NCBI RefSeq assembly: GCF_020991325.1
Contig: NZ_JAJMLX010000001.1
Coordinates: forward strand, 1-64,000
DNA length: 64,000 bases
From: Bordetella petrii
GTDB taxonomy: Bacteria > Pseudomonadota > Gammaproteobacteria > Burkholderiales > Burkholderiaceae_B
Direction of reading: 5' to 3'
Shown here: in pieces, positions 22,199-33,410 of the stretch
Layout of the letters: each line of letters starts with the position of its first letter
Position numbering within the stretch: position 1 is the first letter of the stretch
Position numbers and translations under genes: made by a program
Notes under the pieces: generated by a model
What the model was told of the DNA's origin: nothing
The model's database searches: none
The model's input: only the letters and a program-made list of their open reading frames with translations

Positions 22199-23058
22199 TG
22201 GAATTCTGGTTGCCCGCCACCGTGCTGCTGGCCGTGGCCCTGGCATGCGTACTGGTGCCGCTGCTGCGCAGGCCTGCCGCAGATGCCGCTGGCGATGCCG
22301 ACCGCGCCGCTGTCAACGCGGCGCTTTATCACGAGCGCCTGCGCGATCTTGAAACACAGTATGGCGCCAGGACACTCACGGCCAGCCAGTTGGCGGCGGG
22401 GCGAACGGAAGCCGCCCGCGAACTGCTGGAAAACACTGGCCGCGCCACGCAGCCTGCTTCAACCGGCAAGCGCGGCGTCGGTCTTGGCCTGGTTGCCGCG
22501 CTGTCGGTACCCATTGTGGGCGCGGTCCTGTATATGCATTGGGGTTCGCTGGACGAAATACTGCTGTCGCGTAGCCAGGGCGGCGGCGCCGGACACGGCA
22601 TCCCGCAAATGACGGCGCGACTGGAAGCGTCGTTGGAATCCGCCCCCGATTCAGTGGAGGGCTGGATTCTGCTGGGCCGCACCTACCAGGCGCAAGATCG
22701 CCATGCCGATGCGGCAAAGGCTTTCGAACGCGCCTCCATGCTGGCGGGGCGCGCGCCAGCACTGCTGGGGCTGTGGGCGCAAGCCCTGTACTTCGCCCAC
22801 CAGCAGCAATGGACGCCGCAAGTGCAATCGTTGATAGAAGAAGCGCTGGCGGCCGACCCTGCAGAGGCATCCAGCCTGACGCTGGCGGGCCTGGCCGCGT
22901 TCGAGACCGGCCGCTACCAGGCCGCGGCCGATTACTGGCAGCGCCTGGCAGCCGCCCTGCCCGACCAGGATCCCGCCCGCGCCACGTTGGCCCAAGGCAT
23001 CGCCCGTGCCCGCGACCTGGCGCGGGCGCCCGAGTCCGCCGCGACCGTCAAGCCCTGA
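22195..23058 (+). CDS. ccmI: CcmI, apocytochrome c chaperone with TPR domain
   Basis: CcmI has two N-terminal membrane helices (about 5-22 and 100-117) around a cytoplasmic loop with a leucine-rich coiled coil (YHERLRDLETQYGARTL). A periplasmic TPR domain follows (GWILLGRTYQAQDRHADAAKAFERA and further repeats) that binds apocytochrome C-termini. At 287 residues it is shorter than many CcmI proteins. It closes the nir-ccm run, ending three bases from the convergent gcvP stop. Confidence 0.88.
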   Translation: MMEFWLPATVLLAVALACVLVPLLRRPAADAAGDADRAAVNAALYHERLRDLETQYGARTLTASQLAAGRTEAARELLENTGRATQPASTGKRGVGLGLVAALSVPIVGAVLYMHWGSLDEILLSRSQGGGAGHGIPQMTARLEASLESAPDSVEGWILLGRTYQAQDRHADAAKAFERASMLAGRAPALLGLWAQALYFAHQQQWTPQVQSLIEEALAADPAEASSLTLAGLAAFETGRYQAAADYWQRLAAALPDQDPARATLAQGIARARDLARAPESAATVKP

Positions 23059-23061
23059 ACA

Positions 23062-25935
23062 TCAGGCATATGCCTCGATCGGCAGGCACGCGCACACCAG
23101 GTTGCGATCCCCGTAGGCATTGTCGACCCGCGCAACCGGCGGCCAATACTTGGCATCGCGCAGCGTAGCCACCGGATAGGCGGCCTGCTGGCGCGGGTAG
23201 TCGTGCAACCAGTCTTCGGCCAGCAGCATTTGCGCGGTGTGCGGCGCGTTTTTCAGCACGTTGTCGTCGCGGTCGCGCTCGCCGTTCTCGACCTGGGCGA
23301 TTTCGGCGCGGATGGCGATCATGGCATCGACGAAACGGTCGAGTTCGGCCAGGCCTTCGGACTCGGTGGGCTCGACCATCAGCGTACCCGCCACGGGGAA
23401 GCTCATGGTGGGGGCATGGAAACCGTAGTCCATCAGGCGCTTGGCGATGTCTTCGGCGGTAATGCCGCTGGTTTCCTTCAGCGGGCGCACGTCCAGGATG
23501 CACTCATGGGCCACGCGGCCATTGCGTCCGGCATACAGCACCGGATAATGGCCGCGCAGGCGCGCGGCGATGTAGTTGGCATTCAGGATGGCCACTTCCG
23601 TGGCGCGGCGCAATCCGTCCGCCCCCATCAGGGCGATGTAGGCATACGAAATCGGCAGAATGCCGGCCGAGCCGTACGGGGCCGCCGACACCGGGCCCAC
23701 ATTGGCTTCCACACCTAACCGGCCCTGCGCATTGAGCACGCCCGGCAGGTAGGGCGCCAGGTGCGCGCGCACCGCCACCGGGCCCACGCCCGGGCCGCCG
23801 CCACCGTGCGGAATGCAGAAGGTCTTGTGCAAATTCAGGTGCGACACGTCGGAACCGAACTTGCCCGGCTGGGCCACGCCCACCATGGCATTCATGTTGG
23901 CGCCATCCAGGTATACCTGCCCGCCGGCCTGGTGCACCAAGTCGCAGATTTCGGTAATGGCTTCCTCGAACACGCCGTGCGTGGAGGGATAGGTGATCAT
24001 CAATGCCGACAAGCGGTCGCCCACCTGTTCGAGCTTGGCGCGCAGGTCGGCGATGTCGACATTGCCCTGTCCATCGGACGCAACCACCACTACTTCCATG
24101 CCGGCCAGTTGGGCCGACGCCGGATTGGTGCCGTGCGCGGATGCGGGAATCAGGCAGACATCGCGCTGCGCCTGGCCGTTGGCGCGGTGATAGCCGCGAA
24201 TGGCCAGCAGCCCGGCGTATTCGCCTTGCGCGCCGGAATTGGGCTGCAGGCTGATGTTGTCGTAGCCGGTGATCTCGCACAGGGCGGCCGACAGCCGCTC
24301 GATCAGGTCGCGATAACCCGCGCTTTGATCGGCAGGCGCGAACGGGTGCATCTGGGCGAACTCGGGCCAGGTGATGGGGATCATCTCGGCCGTGGCGTTC
24401 AGCTTCATGGTGCACGAACCCAGCGGAATCATGGTGCGATCCAGCGCGAGGTCTTTGTCGGACAGCTTGCGCAGGTAGCGCAGCATATCGGTTTCGGACT
24501 GGATGCTGGAAAACACCGGATGGGACAGGATTTCGCCTTGTCGCTGCAGCGCCTGCGGAATTCCGCCCACGGCCGCCGCATCCTGCGCCTCGATATCCAG
24601 CGCCACATTGTCTTTGTGCAAGCCCGCGGCAAACACATTGATCAGCGCTTCCAGGTCGGCGGCCGTCACGGTTTCGTCCAGCGACACCGCCAGCCGGGCG
24701 CCATCGACACGGCGCAAGTTGATGCGTTCGCAGTCGGCCGCCACGGCAATGGCGGGCGTAACCGATCCGGTTTCCAGCAGCAGCGTATCGAAGAAAGTGT
24801 GGTTCACCACCTTGACGCCCAACTGGCCCAGCGCGGCCCGCAGGATCGCCGTGTAGCGCTGCACACGCGTGGCGATGCGGCGTATGCCGTCGGGACCATG
24901 CCACACTGCGTACAGGCCGGCCATGACGGCCAGCAACACCTGCGCCGTGCAGATATTGGACGTGGCCTTCTCGCGCCGGATGTGCTGCTCACGTGTCTGC
25001 AGCGCCAGGCGCAGCGCAGGATTGCCCTGGGCGTCTTTCGAGACGCCCACCAGGCGGCCGGGCATGTTGCGTTTGTAGGCGTCTTTGCAGGCCATGAAGC
25101 CGGCATGGGGACCGCCGAAGCCGAACGGCACGCCAAAACGCTGCGACGACCCCACGGCGATATCGGCCCCCCACTCGCCTGGGGGAACCAGCAGCGCCAG
25201 CGCCAGCAGGTCGGTGGCGCAGGCCACGACCGCGCCCTGGGCATGGGCGGCATCGGCCAGGGCCCGATAATTGGAGACTGAACCCAGGCTGTTGGGATAT
25301 TGCAGCAGCACCCCGAAGCAGTCCGGCAGGCCCCGGGCCTCGTCGCCCACGACAACCTCGATATCCAGGCCTTCCGCGCGCGTACGCACGACTTCGATCG
25401 TTTGCGGATGGCAGTGCTCGGACACGAAAAACACCGCGCTGCCCGATTTCGAGCCGCGCCGCGCCAGCGTCATGGCTTCGGCTGCCGCCGTGCCTTCGTC
25501 CAGCAGCGACGCGTTGGAGATATCCAGGCCGGTAAGATCGGCCACCATGGTCTGGTAGTTGAGCAGCGCTTCCAGGCGCCCTTGCGAGATCTCGGGCTGG
25601 TACGGCGTGTAGGCCGTGTACCACGCCGGGTTTTCCAGCACGTTGCGCAGCACCACGTTGGGTGTGTGCGTGCCGTAATACCCCTGGCCAATGTAGTTGC
25701 GGTAGACACGGTTGCGCCCCGCGATGGCTTTCAGTTCAGCCAGCACGTCGGGTTCGCTGCGCGATTCGGGCAGGGCCAGGGGCCCCTGACTGCGAATGGC
25801 GGGCGGCACCACTTCTTGCAACAGGGTATCCAGGCTGCCGCAGCCGACGGCGGCCAGCATTTTTTCCTGGTCGGCTGCGGTAGGGCCGATGTGGCGGGGA
25901 ACGAAATCAGTGTGGGGGTCTAGGGCGCGCGACAT
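23062..25935 (-). CDS. gcvP: GcvP, glycine dehydrogenase (decarboxylating), P protein
   Basis: GcvP is the PLP-dependent P protein of the glycine cleavage system: it decarboxylates glycine and moves the aminomethyl group to lipoyl-GcvH. The fused alpha/beta form is 957 residues from the ATG at 25,935 ([11 protein letters not shown]). An upstream in-frame ATG at 25,959 adds eight residues. The PLP lysine is Lys704 in [16 protein letters not shown]. It is the last gene of gcvT-gcvH-gcvP. Confidence 0.97.
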   Translation of the reverse strand: MSRALDPHTDFVPRHIGPTAADQEKMLAAVGCGSLDTLLQEVVPPAIRSQGPLALPESRSEPDVLAELKAIAGRNRVYRNYIGQGYYGTHTPNVVLRNVLENPAWYTAYTPYQPEISQGRLEALLNYQTMVADLTGLDISNASLLDEGTAAAEAMTLARRGSKSGSAVFFVSEHCHPQTIEVVRTRAEGLDIEVVVGDEARGLPDCFGVLLQYPNSLGSVSNYRALADAAHAQGAVVACATDLLALALLVPPGEWGADIAVGSSQRFGVPFGFGGPHAGFMACKDAYKRNMPGRLVGVSKDAQGNPALRLALQTREQHIRREKATSNICTAQVLLAVMAGLYAVWHGPDGIRRIATRVQRYTAILRAALGQLGVKVVNHTFFDTLLLETGSVTPAIAVAADCERINLRRVDGARLAVSLDETVTAADLEALINVFAAGLHKDNVALDIEAQDAAAVGGIPQALQRQGEILSHPVFSSIQSETDMLRYLRKLSDKDLALDRTMIPLGSCTMKLNATAEMIPITWPEFAQMHPFAPADQSAGYRDLIERLSAALCEITGYDNISLQPNSGAQGEYAGLLAIRGYHRANGQAQRDVCLIPASAHGTNPASAQLAGMEVVVVASDGQGNVDIADLRAKLEQVGDRLSALMITYPSTHGVFEEAITEICDLVHQAGGQVYLDGANMNAMVGVAQPGKFGSDVSHLNLHKTFCIPHGGGGPGVGPVAVRAHLAPYLPGVLNAQGRLGVEANVGPVSAAPYGSAGILPISYAYIALMGADGLRRATEVAILNANYIAARLRGHYPVLYAGRNGRVAHECILDVRPLKETSGITAEDIAKRLMDYGFHAPTMSFPVAGTLMVEPTESEGLAELDRFVDAMIAIRAEIAQVENGERDRDDNVLKNAPHTAQMLLAEDWLHDYPRQQAAYPVATLRDAKYWPPVARVDNAYGDRNLVCACLPIEAYA

Positions 25936-26009
25936 GGATAGTAGATATCTGGGGTGCAAATGAATGGCTGCGCGGCGGCGGCGAGCCGCCCGCGCAGCAT
26001 CGGCCTGCT

Positions 26010-26387
26010 TCAGTCCTTGGCCACGGCCTCGTAGCCGGCGGCGTCCAGCAGCTTGTCGAGGTCGGCAGCGTTATCGGGCTTGATCTTGTAGATCCAGGCG
26101 GTGTAGGCGGATTCGTTGATCAGATTGGGCGTGCTTTCGAGTTCGTCGTTGAACGCCACGATTTCTCCCGACACAGGAGCGTAGATGTCGGAAGCGGCCT
26201 TGACCGATTCGACCACGCCCGCGGTGGCGCCGGCCTTCAATTTGGCGCCGACGTTGACGTCGCCGACAAAGACGAGGTCGCCCAGCTGTTCCTGGGCGTT
26301 GTCGGTGATGCCGACGACGAATACGTCGCCTTCGGCTTTGACCCATTCATGGGACTCGGTGTACTTGCGATCGGTGGGCAGGCTCAT
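26010..26387 (-). CDS. gcvH: GcvH, glycine cleavage system H protein
   Basis: GcvH is the lipoyl carrier that shuttles the aminomethyl group between GcvP and GcvT. The 125-residue protein carries the lipoylation motif [11 protein letters not shown] with Lys63. A strong AGGAG site sits upstream of the ATG at 26,387, which supports this start over the longer open frame. It lies between gcvT and gcvP in the same operon. Confidence 0.97.
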   Translation of the reverse strand: MSLPTDRKYTESHEWVKAEGDVFVVGITDNAQEQLGDLVFVGDVNVGAKLKAGATAGVVESVKAASDIYAPVSGEIVAFNDELESTPNLINESAYTAWIYKIKPDNAADLDKLLDAAGYEAVAKD

Positions 26388-26447
26388 GGAAGCTCCTAAT
26401 AGGGTTGCGCGCGGACGCCGGCACCCCTGCCGGCGCATGGTGGCAGT

Positions 26448-27548
26448 TTACGGGTGTTCGACCGCCTTGCCATGGCGCACGAACGGCAATTTGCATACCT
26501 GGGCAGGCACCCGCTTGCCACGGATATCCACCTCGACGAGCTGGCCGGGCTGGACACCCGGCGGCAGCCGGGCAAACGCGATGGAAACGCCCAGCGTGGG
26601 CGACATGGTGCCGCTGGTGATTTCACCCAGGCCATTGGGGGTGTGCACGGCCATGTGGGCGCGCATCACGCCGCGGTCTTGCAGTTTCAGGCCGACAAAG
26701 CCGCAGGGCTGGGCGAACTGCTCCAGGGCGTCACGGCCAACGAACCGGCGGCCGGCGTTTTTGAGCGACACCGTCCAAGTCAGGCCGGCCTGGTCCGGAT
26801 GGGTAAGCTCGTCCATGTCCTGGCCGTACAGGTTCATGCCGGCTTCCAGGCGCAGGGTGTCGCGCGCTCCTAGTCCGCAGGGACGCACCCCCTGGGCGAC
26901 CAGGTCGTTCCATAGTTGCACGACCTGCACGGCCGGCAGCACGATCTCGAAACCGTCTTCCCCGGTATAACCCGTGCGCGCCACCAGGGTGTCGTCTTCC
27001 AGCAGGGCCGCCACGAAGGGGGGCAGGGGCTCGGTGGCGGCCTGCCAGGCAGGCCGCGCGGCCCACACCTTGGCGCGGGCATTGGGGCCTTGCACGGCCA
27101 CCATGGCCAGGTCGCGCCGGGGCGTGATGGCAACGTCGAAACCGCCGGCGCCGGCCACCCGTTGCATCCAGGCCATGTCTTTGTCGGCGGTGGCGGCGTT
27201 GACCACCACGCGCCATTGGTCGGCCGCGAAGAAATAGACGATCAGGTCGTCGATGATGCCGCCCTGCGGGTTGAGCATGCAGGTATACAGCGCCTTGCCT
27301 GGCACCGTGAGCTTGGCTACGTCGTTAGCCACCAGGCGCTGCAGGAACGCCATGGCGTCCGGCCCGGCGACATCGGCGTTGAGCATGTGGGATACATCGA
27401 ACATGCCGGCGTCGCGGCGTACGGCATGGTGCTCTTCGAGCTGCGACCCGTAGGCCAGCGGCATTTCCCAGCCGCCGAAATCGACCATGCGGGCGCCGGA
27501 GGCCACGTGGGCTTCGGCCAGCGGGGTGCGTTTGAGGGTGGAGGACAT
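26448..27548 (-). CDS. gcvT: GcvT, aminomethyltransferase (T protein)
   Basis: GcvT transfers the one-carbon unit from aminomethyl-lipoyl GcvH to tetrahydrofolate, releasing ammonia. The 366 residues contain [20 protein letters not shown] near the start and the folate-site segment [13 protein letters not shown]. The open frame runs far upstream, but the family start is the ATG at 27,548, just downstream of the glycine riboswitch. It is the first gene of the operon. Confidence 0.96.
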   Translation of the reverse strand: MSSTLKRTPLAEAHVASGARMVDFGGWEMPLAYGSQLEEHHAVRRDAGMFDVSHMLNADVAGPDAMAFLQRLVANDVAKLTVPGKALYTCMLNPQGGIIDDLIVYFFAADQWRVVVNAATADKDMAWMQRVAGAGGFDVAITPRRDLAMVAVQGPNARAKVWAARPAWQAATEPLPPFVAALLEDDTLVARTGYTGEDGFEIVLPAVQVVQLWNDLVAQGVRPCGLGARDTLRLEAGMNLYGQDMDELTHPDQAGLTWTVSLKNAGRRFVGRDALEQFAQPCGFVGLKLQDRGVMRAHMAVHTPNGLGEITSGTMSPTLGVSIAFARLPPGVQPGQLVEVDIRGKRVPAQVCKLPFVRHGKAVEHP

Positions 27549-27600
27549 GACAGGCTCCGGAGCGGCGGCATCGCCAGGGTTACGGAATGCCGGCCTGGAA

Positions 27601-27634
27601 GCGGAAAGCGCCAGGAGCCAGCTGGAATTTCCGC
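27601..27634 (-). promoter_or_regulatory. Hairpin between the glycine aptamer and gcvT
   Basis: GCGGAAA and TTTCCGC at the two ends form a seven-base stem enclosing an inner CCAG-CTGG pairing. It abuts the glycine aptamer and lies 53 bases before gcvT. It is a candidate expression platform or remnant partner helix; no terminator-like T-run is seen. Confidence 0.5.
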
Positions 27635-27745
27635 CCCTCTGTCCTTTTGCCTGAGAGTTGCCCCGCGGTTTGTGCGGGTTTGCACCTTCGGCGCCTGGGC
27701 TGCGCACGGCAAGGCCGGGGCGCCAGGTCTCTCCAGAGTGCTGTT
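27635..27745 (-). promoter_or_regulatory. Glycine riboswitch (gcvT motif), single aptamer
   Basis: Read on the minus strand, the leader contains the conserved blocks GGAGAGACC, GGCGCCGAAGGTGCAAACC, and CTCTCAGGCAAAAGGACAG followed by AGGGG. These are the core of the glycine-binding aptamer. Only one full aptamer is visible; the sequence between it and gcvT forms a hairpin rather than a second core. It sits where expected, 87 bases before gcvT, and should switch on glycine cleavage when glycine is abundant. Confidence 0.9.
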
Positions 27746-27978
27746 TCAGCCGTGCTCGCCGGCACGACACCGGGGCAACAGGCTGACGCAGCGCGGTATG
27801 GGTTACCTGAGCGATTCTGGGCGAATTGCGCCTTCGGCGGCGGCCCGGATGTACCTGGACCGCTCTCTCCCGCGACTTGCATGACAGCGGAGTGAAGCAT
27901 ACATCGAAAGGCTGGCCGGGCAAAGCGGATACGCCCCCCTGCCGTCCGGCGCCGCCGCCGGGAAGACCAGCCCCGCCA

Positions 27979-27992
27979 TTGAGCCCAGTCAA
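27979..27992 (+). promoter_or_regulatory. DNR/FNR-type box 1 upstream of napF
   Basis: TTGAGCCCAGTCAA keeps eight of the ten defined FNR-type positions. It lies exactly 30 bases upstream of a stronger box, mirroring the nirS promoter. The stretch between here and the riboswitch (27,746-27,978) holds no gene I can support. Confidence 0.6.
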
Positions 27993-28008
27993 TCGCACCA
28001 AACCCCGA

Positions 28009-28022
28009 TTGACGGCAGTCAA
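28009..28022 (+). promoter_or_regulatory. DNR/FNR-type box 2 upstream of napF
   Basis: TTGACGGCAGTCAA is a perfect TTGAC/GTCAA inverted repeat centred about 63 bases before the napF start. It should place nap under the same oxygen/NO-responsive control as nir and nor. Confidence 0.8.
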
Positions 28023-28078
28023 GGCCACGGCCTGGGCCCGATACCCATAATCCCGCACAGGTTATAGGGAATTGAAAC

Positions 28079-28369
28079 ATGGCATTCACACGACGGCAAT
28101 TGCTCACCGGCCGACGGCCCCGCCCCGGCGCCATGGCGCTGGACGCGCTGCGCAGCCGCCCCTGGCGCGCCCGCATTCTTGCCGCCTGCCTGGCCGGCCA
28201 GGGTATCGAATGCCGGGTCTGCGGCACCGCCTGTACCGCGAACGCCATCCAGTTCCCGCTGACGCGGGGCGGGGCGGCACGGCCCCGGGTGGATGCCGCC
28301 CGCTGCAATGGCTGCGGACAGTGCCTGCCAGGCTGCCCTTCCTCCGCCATCGTGCCGGAGGCCGCATGA
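28079..28369 (+). CDS. napF: NapF, compact ferredoxin-type protein
   Basis: NapF is a cytoplasmic iron-sulfur protein that helps assemble the NapA cluster. This one is only 96 residues against about 160 in E. coli. It keeps the N-terminal RRQLLTGRR motif and the two C-terminal clusters (Cys37, 45, 48, 52 and Cys76, 79, 82, 86), but the two N-terminal ferredoxin clusters are absent. The shape suggests a clean internal deletion rather than truncation. It overlaps napD by four bases. Confidence 0.85.
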   Translation: MAFTRRQLLTGRRPRPGAMALDALRSRPWRARILAACLAGQGIECRVCGTACTANAIQFPLTRGGAARPRVDAARCNGCGQCLPGCPSSAIVPEAA

Positions 28370-28668
28370 GAATCGCCAGCCTGGTCCTGCGCATCCCCCC
28401 CGAACAGATTTCCGCCACCCGGCAGGTTCTGGCCACCATCGCGGGCGTGCAAGTGCACGCCCACGACTCCGCCACCGGCAAGGTCATCGTCACGATCGAA
28501 GACGGCCCCGGCTACAGCACAGCCGACTCCATCCTGGCCGTGCACAAGGTGCCCTGCGTACTGTCGGCCACGCTGGCCTACGAATACGGCGACCCCGACA
28601 CGCCGCTCGCCGGCGAATCCTCACTCCACTTTCGACCCCCGGCATTGGGAGCCTCACCATGTCATTGA
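28366..28668 (+). CDS. napD: NapD, NapA maturation chaperone
   Basis: NapD is a small cytoplasmic chaperone that binds the twin-arginine signal peptide of NapA and proofreads its export. The 100 residues show the NapD start [14 protein letters not shown] and the [10 protein letters not shown] strand of its ferredoxin-like fold. The start overlaps napF (ATGA) and the end overlaps napA by 10 bases. Confidence 0.9.
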   Translation: MRIASLVLRIPPEQISATRQVLATIAGVQVHAHDSATGKVIVTIEDGPGYSTADSILAVHKVPCVLSATLAYEYGDPDTPLAGESSLHFRPPALGASPCH

Positions 28669-31202
28669 ACAGACGCGAATTCATCAAGAGCCATGCCATT
28701 GCCGCCGCGGCCGCAACCGCCGGCATGTCCCTGCCGAGATCCGCCTTGGCGCAGGCCGCCGCTCCATCCCCCAGCGTACGCTGGGACAAGGCGCCCTGCC
28801 GCTTCTGCGGCACCGGCTGTTCCGTGTTGGTGGGGGTACAGAACGACCGCGTGGTCGCCACCCAGGGTGACCCGGAAGCCCCCGTGAACCGGGGGCTGAA
28901 CTGCATCAAGGGCTACTTCCTGTCCAAGATCATGTACGGCGCCGACCGCCTTACCCGGCCCATGCTGCGCAAAACCAATGGCGCCTACGACAAGAACGGC
29001 GAGTTCACCCCCGTCAGCTGGGACGAGGCGTTCGACATCATGGAACAAAAATGGAAACAGGCGCTCGCGCAAGGCGGCCCTGAATCGGTAGCCATGTTCG
29101 GATCCGGCCAATGGACCATCTGGGAAGGCTACGCCGCCGCCAAGCTGTTCAAGGCGGGATTCCGCAGCAACAACCTCGACCCCAATGCGCGCCACTGCAT
29201 GGCCAGCGCCGTGGTGGGCTTCATGCGCACCTTCGGCATCGACGAACCCATGGGCTGCTACGACGACATCGAGCACGCCGACGCCTTCGTGCTGTGGGGC
29301 TCGAACATGGCCGAGATGCATCCCATTCTCTGGAGCCGCATCACCGACCGCCGCCTGACCCACCCCGGCAGCGAAGTGCACGTGCTGTCCACCTTCGAGC
29401 ACCGCAGCTTCGAACTGGCCGACAACGGCATGATTTTCACACCGCAAACCGACCTGGCCATCCTGAACTACCTGTGCAACAGCCTCATCCAGAATGGCAA
29501 GGTCGACCGCCAGTTCATCGACCAGCACGTCAATTTCAAGAAAGGCGCCACCGATATCGGATACGGCCTGCGGCCCAACCATCCCCTGGAACAGCAGGCC
29601 GGCGCCAATGGGTATCCCTCTGCCGATGGTTCTCCCAAGGGCGACCCGGGCGCGGCCACGCCCTGCACGTACGAAGAATTTGCCGAATTCGTGTCCACCT
29701 ATACGCTGGACTACACGGCCCGGCTGTCCGGCGTGCCGCCGGAAAAACTGCAGCGGCTGGCTGAACTGTACGCCGACCCCGGCAAGAAGATCGTGTCGTT
29801 CTGGACCATGGGTTTCAACCAGCATACGCGCGGCACCTGGGTCAACAACATGATCTACAACGTGCACTTGCTGACAGGCAAGATCTCGCAACCCGGTTGC
29901 GGCCCATTCTCGCTGACGGGGCAGCCCTCGGCCTGTGGCACCGCCCGCGAAGTGGGCACTTTTGCCCACCGCCTGCCTGCCGACATGGTGGTGGGCAATC
30001 CGGCGCACCGCAAGGTGGCCGAGCAACTGTGGCAATTGCCCGACGGCACCATTCCCGCCAAGGTCGGCCTGCATGCGGTGGCGCAAAGCCGCGCCCTGAA
30101 AGACGGCAAGCTGAAGTGCTACTGGACGTCCACCACCAATAACATGCAGGCCGGGCCGAACATCAACGACGAAATCTACCCTGGCTGGCGCAATCCCGAG
30201 GCATTCGTGGTGGTGTCCGACCCCTACCCCACCGTGTCGGCACTGTCGGCCGACCTGATCCTGCCCACGGCCATGTGGGTGGAAAAGGAAGGCGCCTACG
30301 GCAACGCCGAACGGCGTACCCAGTTCTGGCGCCAGCAGGTGAAAGCACCGGGCGAATCGCGGTCCGACCTGTGGCAGTACCTGGAATTTTCCAAGCGCTT
30401 CCTGGTTGACGAGGTGTGGCCGGAGGAACTGCTGGCCAAGAAACCGGAATACCGCGGCAAGACCCTGTACGACGTGCTGTACGCCAATGGCGTGGCCAAC
30501 CGGTATCCGCTGCCAGACGTTGCGGCAGTCAACCAGCATGCCATCGACGGCTACATGAACGACGAGTCGCAGCACTTCGGCTTCTACGTGCAGAAGGGCC
30601 TGTTCGAAGAATACGCCCAGTTCGGCCGCGGCCACGCCCACGACCTGGCCGACTTCGACCTGTATCACCGGTCGCGCGGCTTGCGCTGGCCCGTGGTCGA
30701 CGGCAAGGAAACCCTATGGCGCTTTCGCGAAGGCTACGACCCCTACGTCAAGCAGGGCGAGGGCATCCGCTTTTACGGCCACAAGGACGGCCGCGCCAAC
30801 ATCTTCGCCCTGCCCTACCAGCCCCCGGCCGAAGCACCCGACCAAGACTACGACCTGTGGTTCTGCACGGGCCGCGTGCTGGAGCACTGGCATACCGGGT
30901 CGATGACGCGGCGCGTGCCGGAATTGCACCGCGCCGTGCCGGAGGCCGTGCTGTTCATGCATCCCGACGACGCCAAGTCGCGCGGCTTGCAGCGCGGCAT
31001 GCAGTGCAAGGTAATGTCGCGCCGCGGCGAGGTGCTGGCCAGCGTGGAAACGCGCGGCCGCAACCGGCCGCCTCGCGGCCTGGTGTACATGCCGTTCTTC
31101 GACGAAGGGCGGCTGATCAACAAACTGACCCTGGACGCCACCTGCCCGCTGTCGAAGGAAACCGACTTCAAGAAATGCGCAGTCAAGGTACTGAAGGCCT
31201 GA
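28659..31202 (+). CDS. napA: NapA, periplasmic nitrate reductase catalytic subunit
   Basis: NapA reduces nitrate to nitrite in the periplasm with a bis-MGD molybdenum cofactor and one [4Fe-4S] cluster. The 847 residues start with a Tat signal (NRREFIK at 4-10). The cluster cysteines are Cys47, Cys50, Cys54 and Cys82, and Cys180 (NARHCMAS) is the molybdenum ligand. The C-terminal MopB domain runs to the end. The large upstream open frame overlaps napD and is not coding. Confidence 0.97.
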   Translation: MSLNRREFIKSHAIAAAAATAGMSLPRSALAQAAAPSPSVRWDKAPCRFCGTGCSVLVGVQNDRVVATQGDPEAPVNRGLNCIKGYFLSKIMYGADRLTRPMLRKTNGAYDKNGEFTPVSWDEAFDIMEQKWKQALAQGGPESVAMFGSGQWTIWEGYAAAKLFKAGFRSNNLDPNARHCMASAVVGFMRTFGIDEPMGCYDDIEHADAFVLWGSNMAEMHPILWSRITDRRLTHPGSEVHVLSTFEHRSFELADNGMIFTPQTDLAILNYLCNSLIQNGKVDRQFIDQHVNFKKGATDIGYGLRPNHPLEQQAGANGYPSADGSPKGDPGAATPCTYEEFAEFVSTYTLDYTARLSGVPPEKLQRLAELYADPGKKIVSFWTMGFNQHTRGTWVNNMIYNVHLLTGKISQPGCGPFSLTGQPSACGTAREVGTFAHRLPADMVVGNPAHRKVAEQLWQLPDGTIPAKVGLHAVAQSRALKDGKLKCYWTSTTNNMQAGPNINDEIYPGWRNPEAFVVVSDPYPTVSALSADLILPTAMWVEKEGAYGNAERRTQFWRQQVKAPGESRSDLWQYLEFSKRFLVDEVWPEELLAKKPEYRGKTLYDVLYANGVANRYPLPDVAAVNQHAIDGYMNDESQHFGFYVQKGLFEEYAQFGRGHAHDLADFDLYHRSRGLRWPVVDGKETLWRFREGYDPYVKQGEGIRFYGHKDGRANIFALPYQPPAEAPDQDYDLWFCTGRVLEHWHTGSMTRRVPELHRAVPEAVLFMHPDDAKSRGLQRGMQCKVMSRRGEVLASVETRGRNRPPRGLVYMPFFDEGRLINKLTLDATCPLSKETDFKKCAVKVLKA

Positions 31203-31230
31203 CCTGCCCCTACCCGCTACCCGCCCCGCC

Positions 31231-32013
31231 ATGACGGACCCCACGCCCATCCACTCGCCCGCGCGCCGCCAGTTCCTGCAGCAATCGGCGGCTGCCGCCG
31301 GGGGAGCTTGCGCCCTGGCGCTGGGCTTGGCTCTGTACGCGCGGCAGGCCGGGTCGCTGCCCGCCTCCGCGCTGCGCCCGCCCGGCGCACTGGCTGAAGG
31401 CGACTTCCTGGCGGCTTGCATTCGTTGCGGGCTGTGCGTGCGTGCCTGCCCGTACGACACTCTGAAACTGGCGCCGCTGGGTGTGCCGGTTCCCACGGGC
31501 ACGCCATACTTCGACGCGCGCAGCGTACCCTGCGAAATGTGCGACGACATTCCCTGTGTGCCAGCCTGCCCCACCGGAGCGCTGGACCACGGGCTGACAC
31601 ACATCGAAAACGCACGCATGGGCCTGGCCGTGCTCATCGACCAGGAAAGCTGCCTGAACTTCCAGGGACTGCGCTGCGACGTGTGCTATCGCGTGTGCCC
31701 GCTCATCGATGAAGCCATCACGCTGGAACACCAGCACAATCCGCGGTCCGATCGCCACGCCATGCTGCTGCCCACAGTGCATTCCGAGCACTGCACCGGC
31801 TGCGGCAAATGCGAGCAAAGCTGCGTGCTGCCCGGCGCCGCCGCCATCAAGGTGCTGCCGCACGCGCTGGCGCAGGGGTCGAAAGCCGATCACTACCGCA
31901 AGGGCTGGGAAGAAGCCGAGAAAGCCGGTGGCTCCCTGATTGGCGACCAGGTCCAACTGCCAGTGCGCGGGCTGGACAACCCGCCCGCCATTGCCCCGGG
32001 AAGCCGCCCATGA
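31231..32013 (+). CDS. napG: NapG, periplasmic ferredoxin-type quinol oxidation protein
   Basis: NapG is a Tat-exported ([14 protein letters not shown]) protein with four [4Fe-4S] motifs: [43 protein letters not shown] and [11 protein letters not shown]. With NapH it forms a quinol dehydrogenase that feeds NapC/NapB and NapA. The 260 residues are standard length. It overlaps napH by four bases. Confidence 0.94.
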   Translation: MTDPTPIHSPARRQFLQQSAAAAGGACALALGLALYARQAGSLPASALRPPGALAEGDFLAACIRCGLCVRACPYDTLKLAPLGVPVPTGTPYFDARSVPCEMCDDIPCVPACPTGALDHGLTHIENARMGLAVLIDQESCLNFQGLRCDVCYRVCPLIDEAITLEHQHNPRSDRHAMLLPTVHSEHCTGCGKCEQSCVLPGAAAIKVLPHALAQGSKADHYRKGWEEAEKAGGSLIGDQVQLPVRGLDNPPAIAPGSRP

Positions 32014-32948
32014 CCCCCACGGCTCACGACCCGAAACCCAAGCGCCCCAGCGTCGCAGGCCGAGACCCCACCGCAGCCGCCATTGCCGGCAAGGGCTGGC
32101 TGCAAGCGCACCGCTGGTTGTTATGTAGGCGCGCGGTGCAGACGGCCCTGCTGGCCGTTTTCCTGGTAGGGCCGGCCACCGTCTGGCTGGCCCGGCACGG
32201 CCACCTGGGCCAGACCTGGTGGCCTGTGAAGGGCAACCTGGCGTCCAGCCTTACGCTGGACTGGCTGCCGCTCAGCGACCCATATGTGCTGCTGCAAAGC
32301 CTGCTGGGCGGGCATGCGCCATTGGGCACGGCCCTGCTGGGCGGCGCCATCGTGCTGGCGTTCTACCTGTTGCTGGGCGGGCGCCTGTATTGCGCCTGGG
32401 TATGCCCCATCAACCCTGTCACCGACGCCGCCGCGTGGTTGCGCCGCAAGCTGAAGCTGCGCCCGCCGGGCCGCATGCCGTCCAAGGCATTGCGCCTGTG
32501 GCTATTGGCGGCCACGCTGCTGGCCTCGGCGGCCACTGGCACCATCGCGTGGGAATGGGTCAACCCTGTGTCCATGCTGCACCGGGCCCTGGTGTTCGGC
32601 TTCGGCGCAGCATGGGCGTTGGTGCTGGCGGTATTTCTTTACGACCTGCTGGTGGCGCCGCGTGGCTGGTGCGGCCATGTCTGCCCGGTCGGTGCGTTCT
32701 ATGGCCTGCTGGGCAAGCGCGCGCTGCTGCGTGTCAACGCCGCCGGCCGCGCCGCGTGCGACGACTGCATGGACTGCTACGCCGTCTGCCCCGAACCCCA
32801 GGTGATCCGCCCCGCCCTGAAGCAGGCAGGCCAGACCCACCCCGTCATTCTTGCATCCGACTGCACCACCTGCGGCCGCTGCATCGACGTCTGCCCCCAA
32901 CACGTATTTCGAATGAGCCACCGGTTCCGTCACAGGAGTGAACCATGA
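32010..32948 (+). CDS. napH: NapH, membrane quinol dehydrogenase subunit
   Basis: The 312-residue protein has four predicted membrane helices, two cytoplasmic CX3CP motifs (CAWVCPIN and CGHVCPVG), and two C-terminal ferredoxin motifs ([24 protein letters not shown]). NapGH is an energy-conserving or alternative electron entry into Nap. The N-terminal 35 residues are longer and more basic than in E. coli NapH. It overlaps napB by four bases. Confidence 0.93.
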   Translation: MTPTAHDPKPKRPSVAGRDPTAAAIAGKGWLQAHRWLLCRRAVQTALLAVFLVGPATVWLARHGHLGQTWWPVKGNLASSLTLDWLPLSDPYVLLQSLLGGHAPLGTALLGGAIVLAFYLLLGGRLYCAWVCPINPVTDAAAWLRRKLKLRPPGRMPSKALRLWLLAATLLASAATGTIAWEWVNPVSMLHRALVFGFGAAWALVLAVFLYDLLVAPRGWCGHVCPVGAFYGLLGKRALLRVNAAGRAACDDCMDCYAVCPEPQVIRPALKQAGQTHPVILASDCTTCGRCIDVCPQHVFRMSHRFRHRSEP

Positions 32949-33397
32949 AACGCGCCCTGCAAAACATCGCCCTCTGCCTGTTCGCGGGCCTGCTGGCCGG
33001 CATGCCACCGGCACTGGCCAGCGACGCCTCTGTCAAGAGCCTGCGCCAGAACCCCGTGAGCGGCGTCGAACAAGACACCAGCCACTATCGGCAGGAACTC
33101 GACGTGGGCGCCACGCTGCCGCGGGATTTCGTGCAGCAGCCGCCGCTGGTGCCCCACGCCAGCAGCAACTATCCCGTTACGCTGAAATTCAACAAATGCC
33201 TGGACTGCCATTCCTGGGGCCGCGCCCAGGCCACCCAGTCGCCCAAGATATCCATTACGCATTTCCGCGATGCCCAGGGCCGCGAGCTATCCACCGTCAG
33301 CCCGGGCAGGTACTTCTGCATGCAGTGCCATGTCACCCAAAGCGATGCGAAGCCGCTGGTGGAAAACATCTTCCAGCGTGTCCCCGGCCTGAACTGA
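32945..33397 (+). CDS. napB: NapB, diheme cytochrome c electron-transfer subunit
   Basis: NapB is the small periplasmic subunit that passes electrons from NapC to NapA. The 150-residue precursor has a signal peptide (about 1-26) and two heme motifs, CLDCH (85-89) and CMQCH (125-129), with the histidine-rich region VPHASSNYPVT typical of the family. Confidence 0.95.
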   Translation: MKRALQNIALCLFAGLLAGMPPALASDASVKSLRQNPVSGVEQDTSHYRQELDVGATLPRDFVQQPPLVPHASSNYPVTLKFNKCLDCHSWGRAQATQSPKISITHFRDAQGRELSTVSPGRYFCMQCHVTQSDAKPLVENIFQRVPGLN

Positions 33398-33410
33398 GCG
33401 AGCGTGCAGC

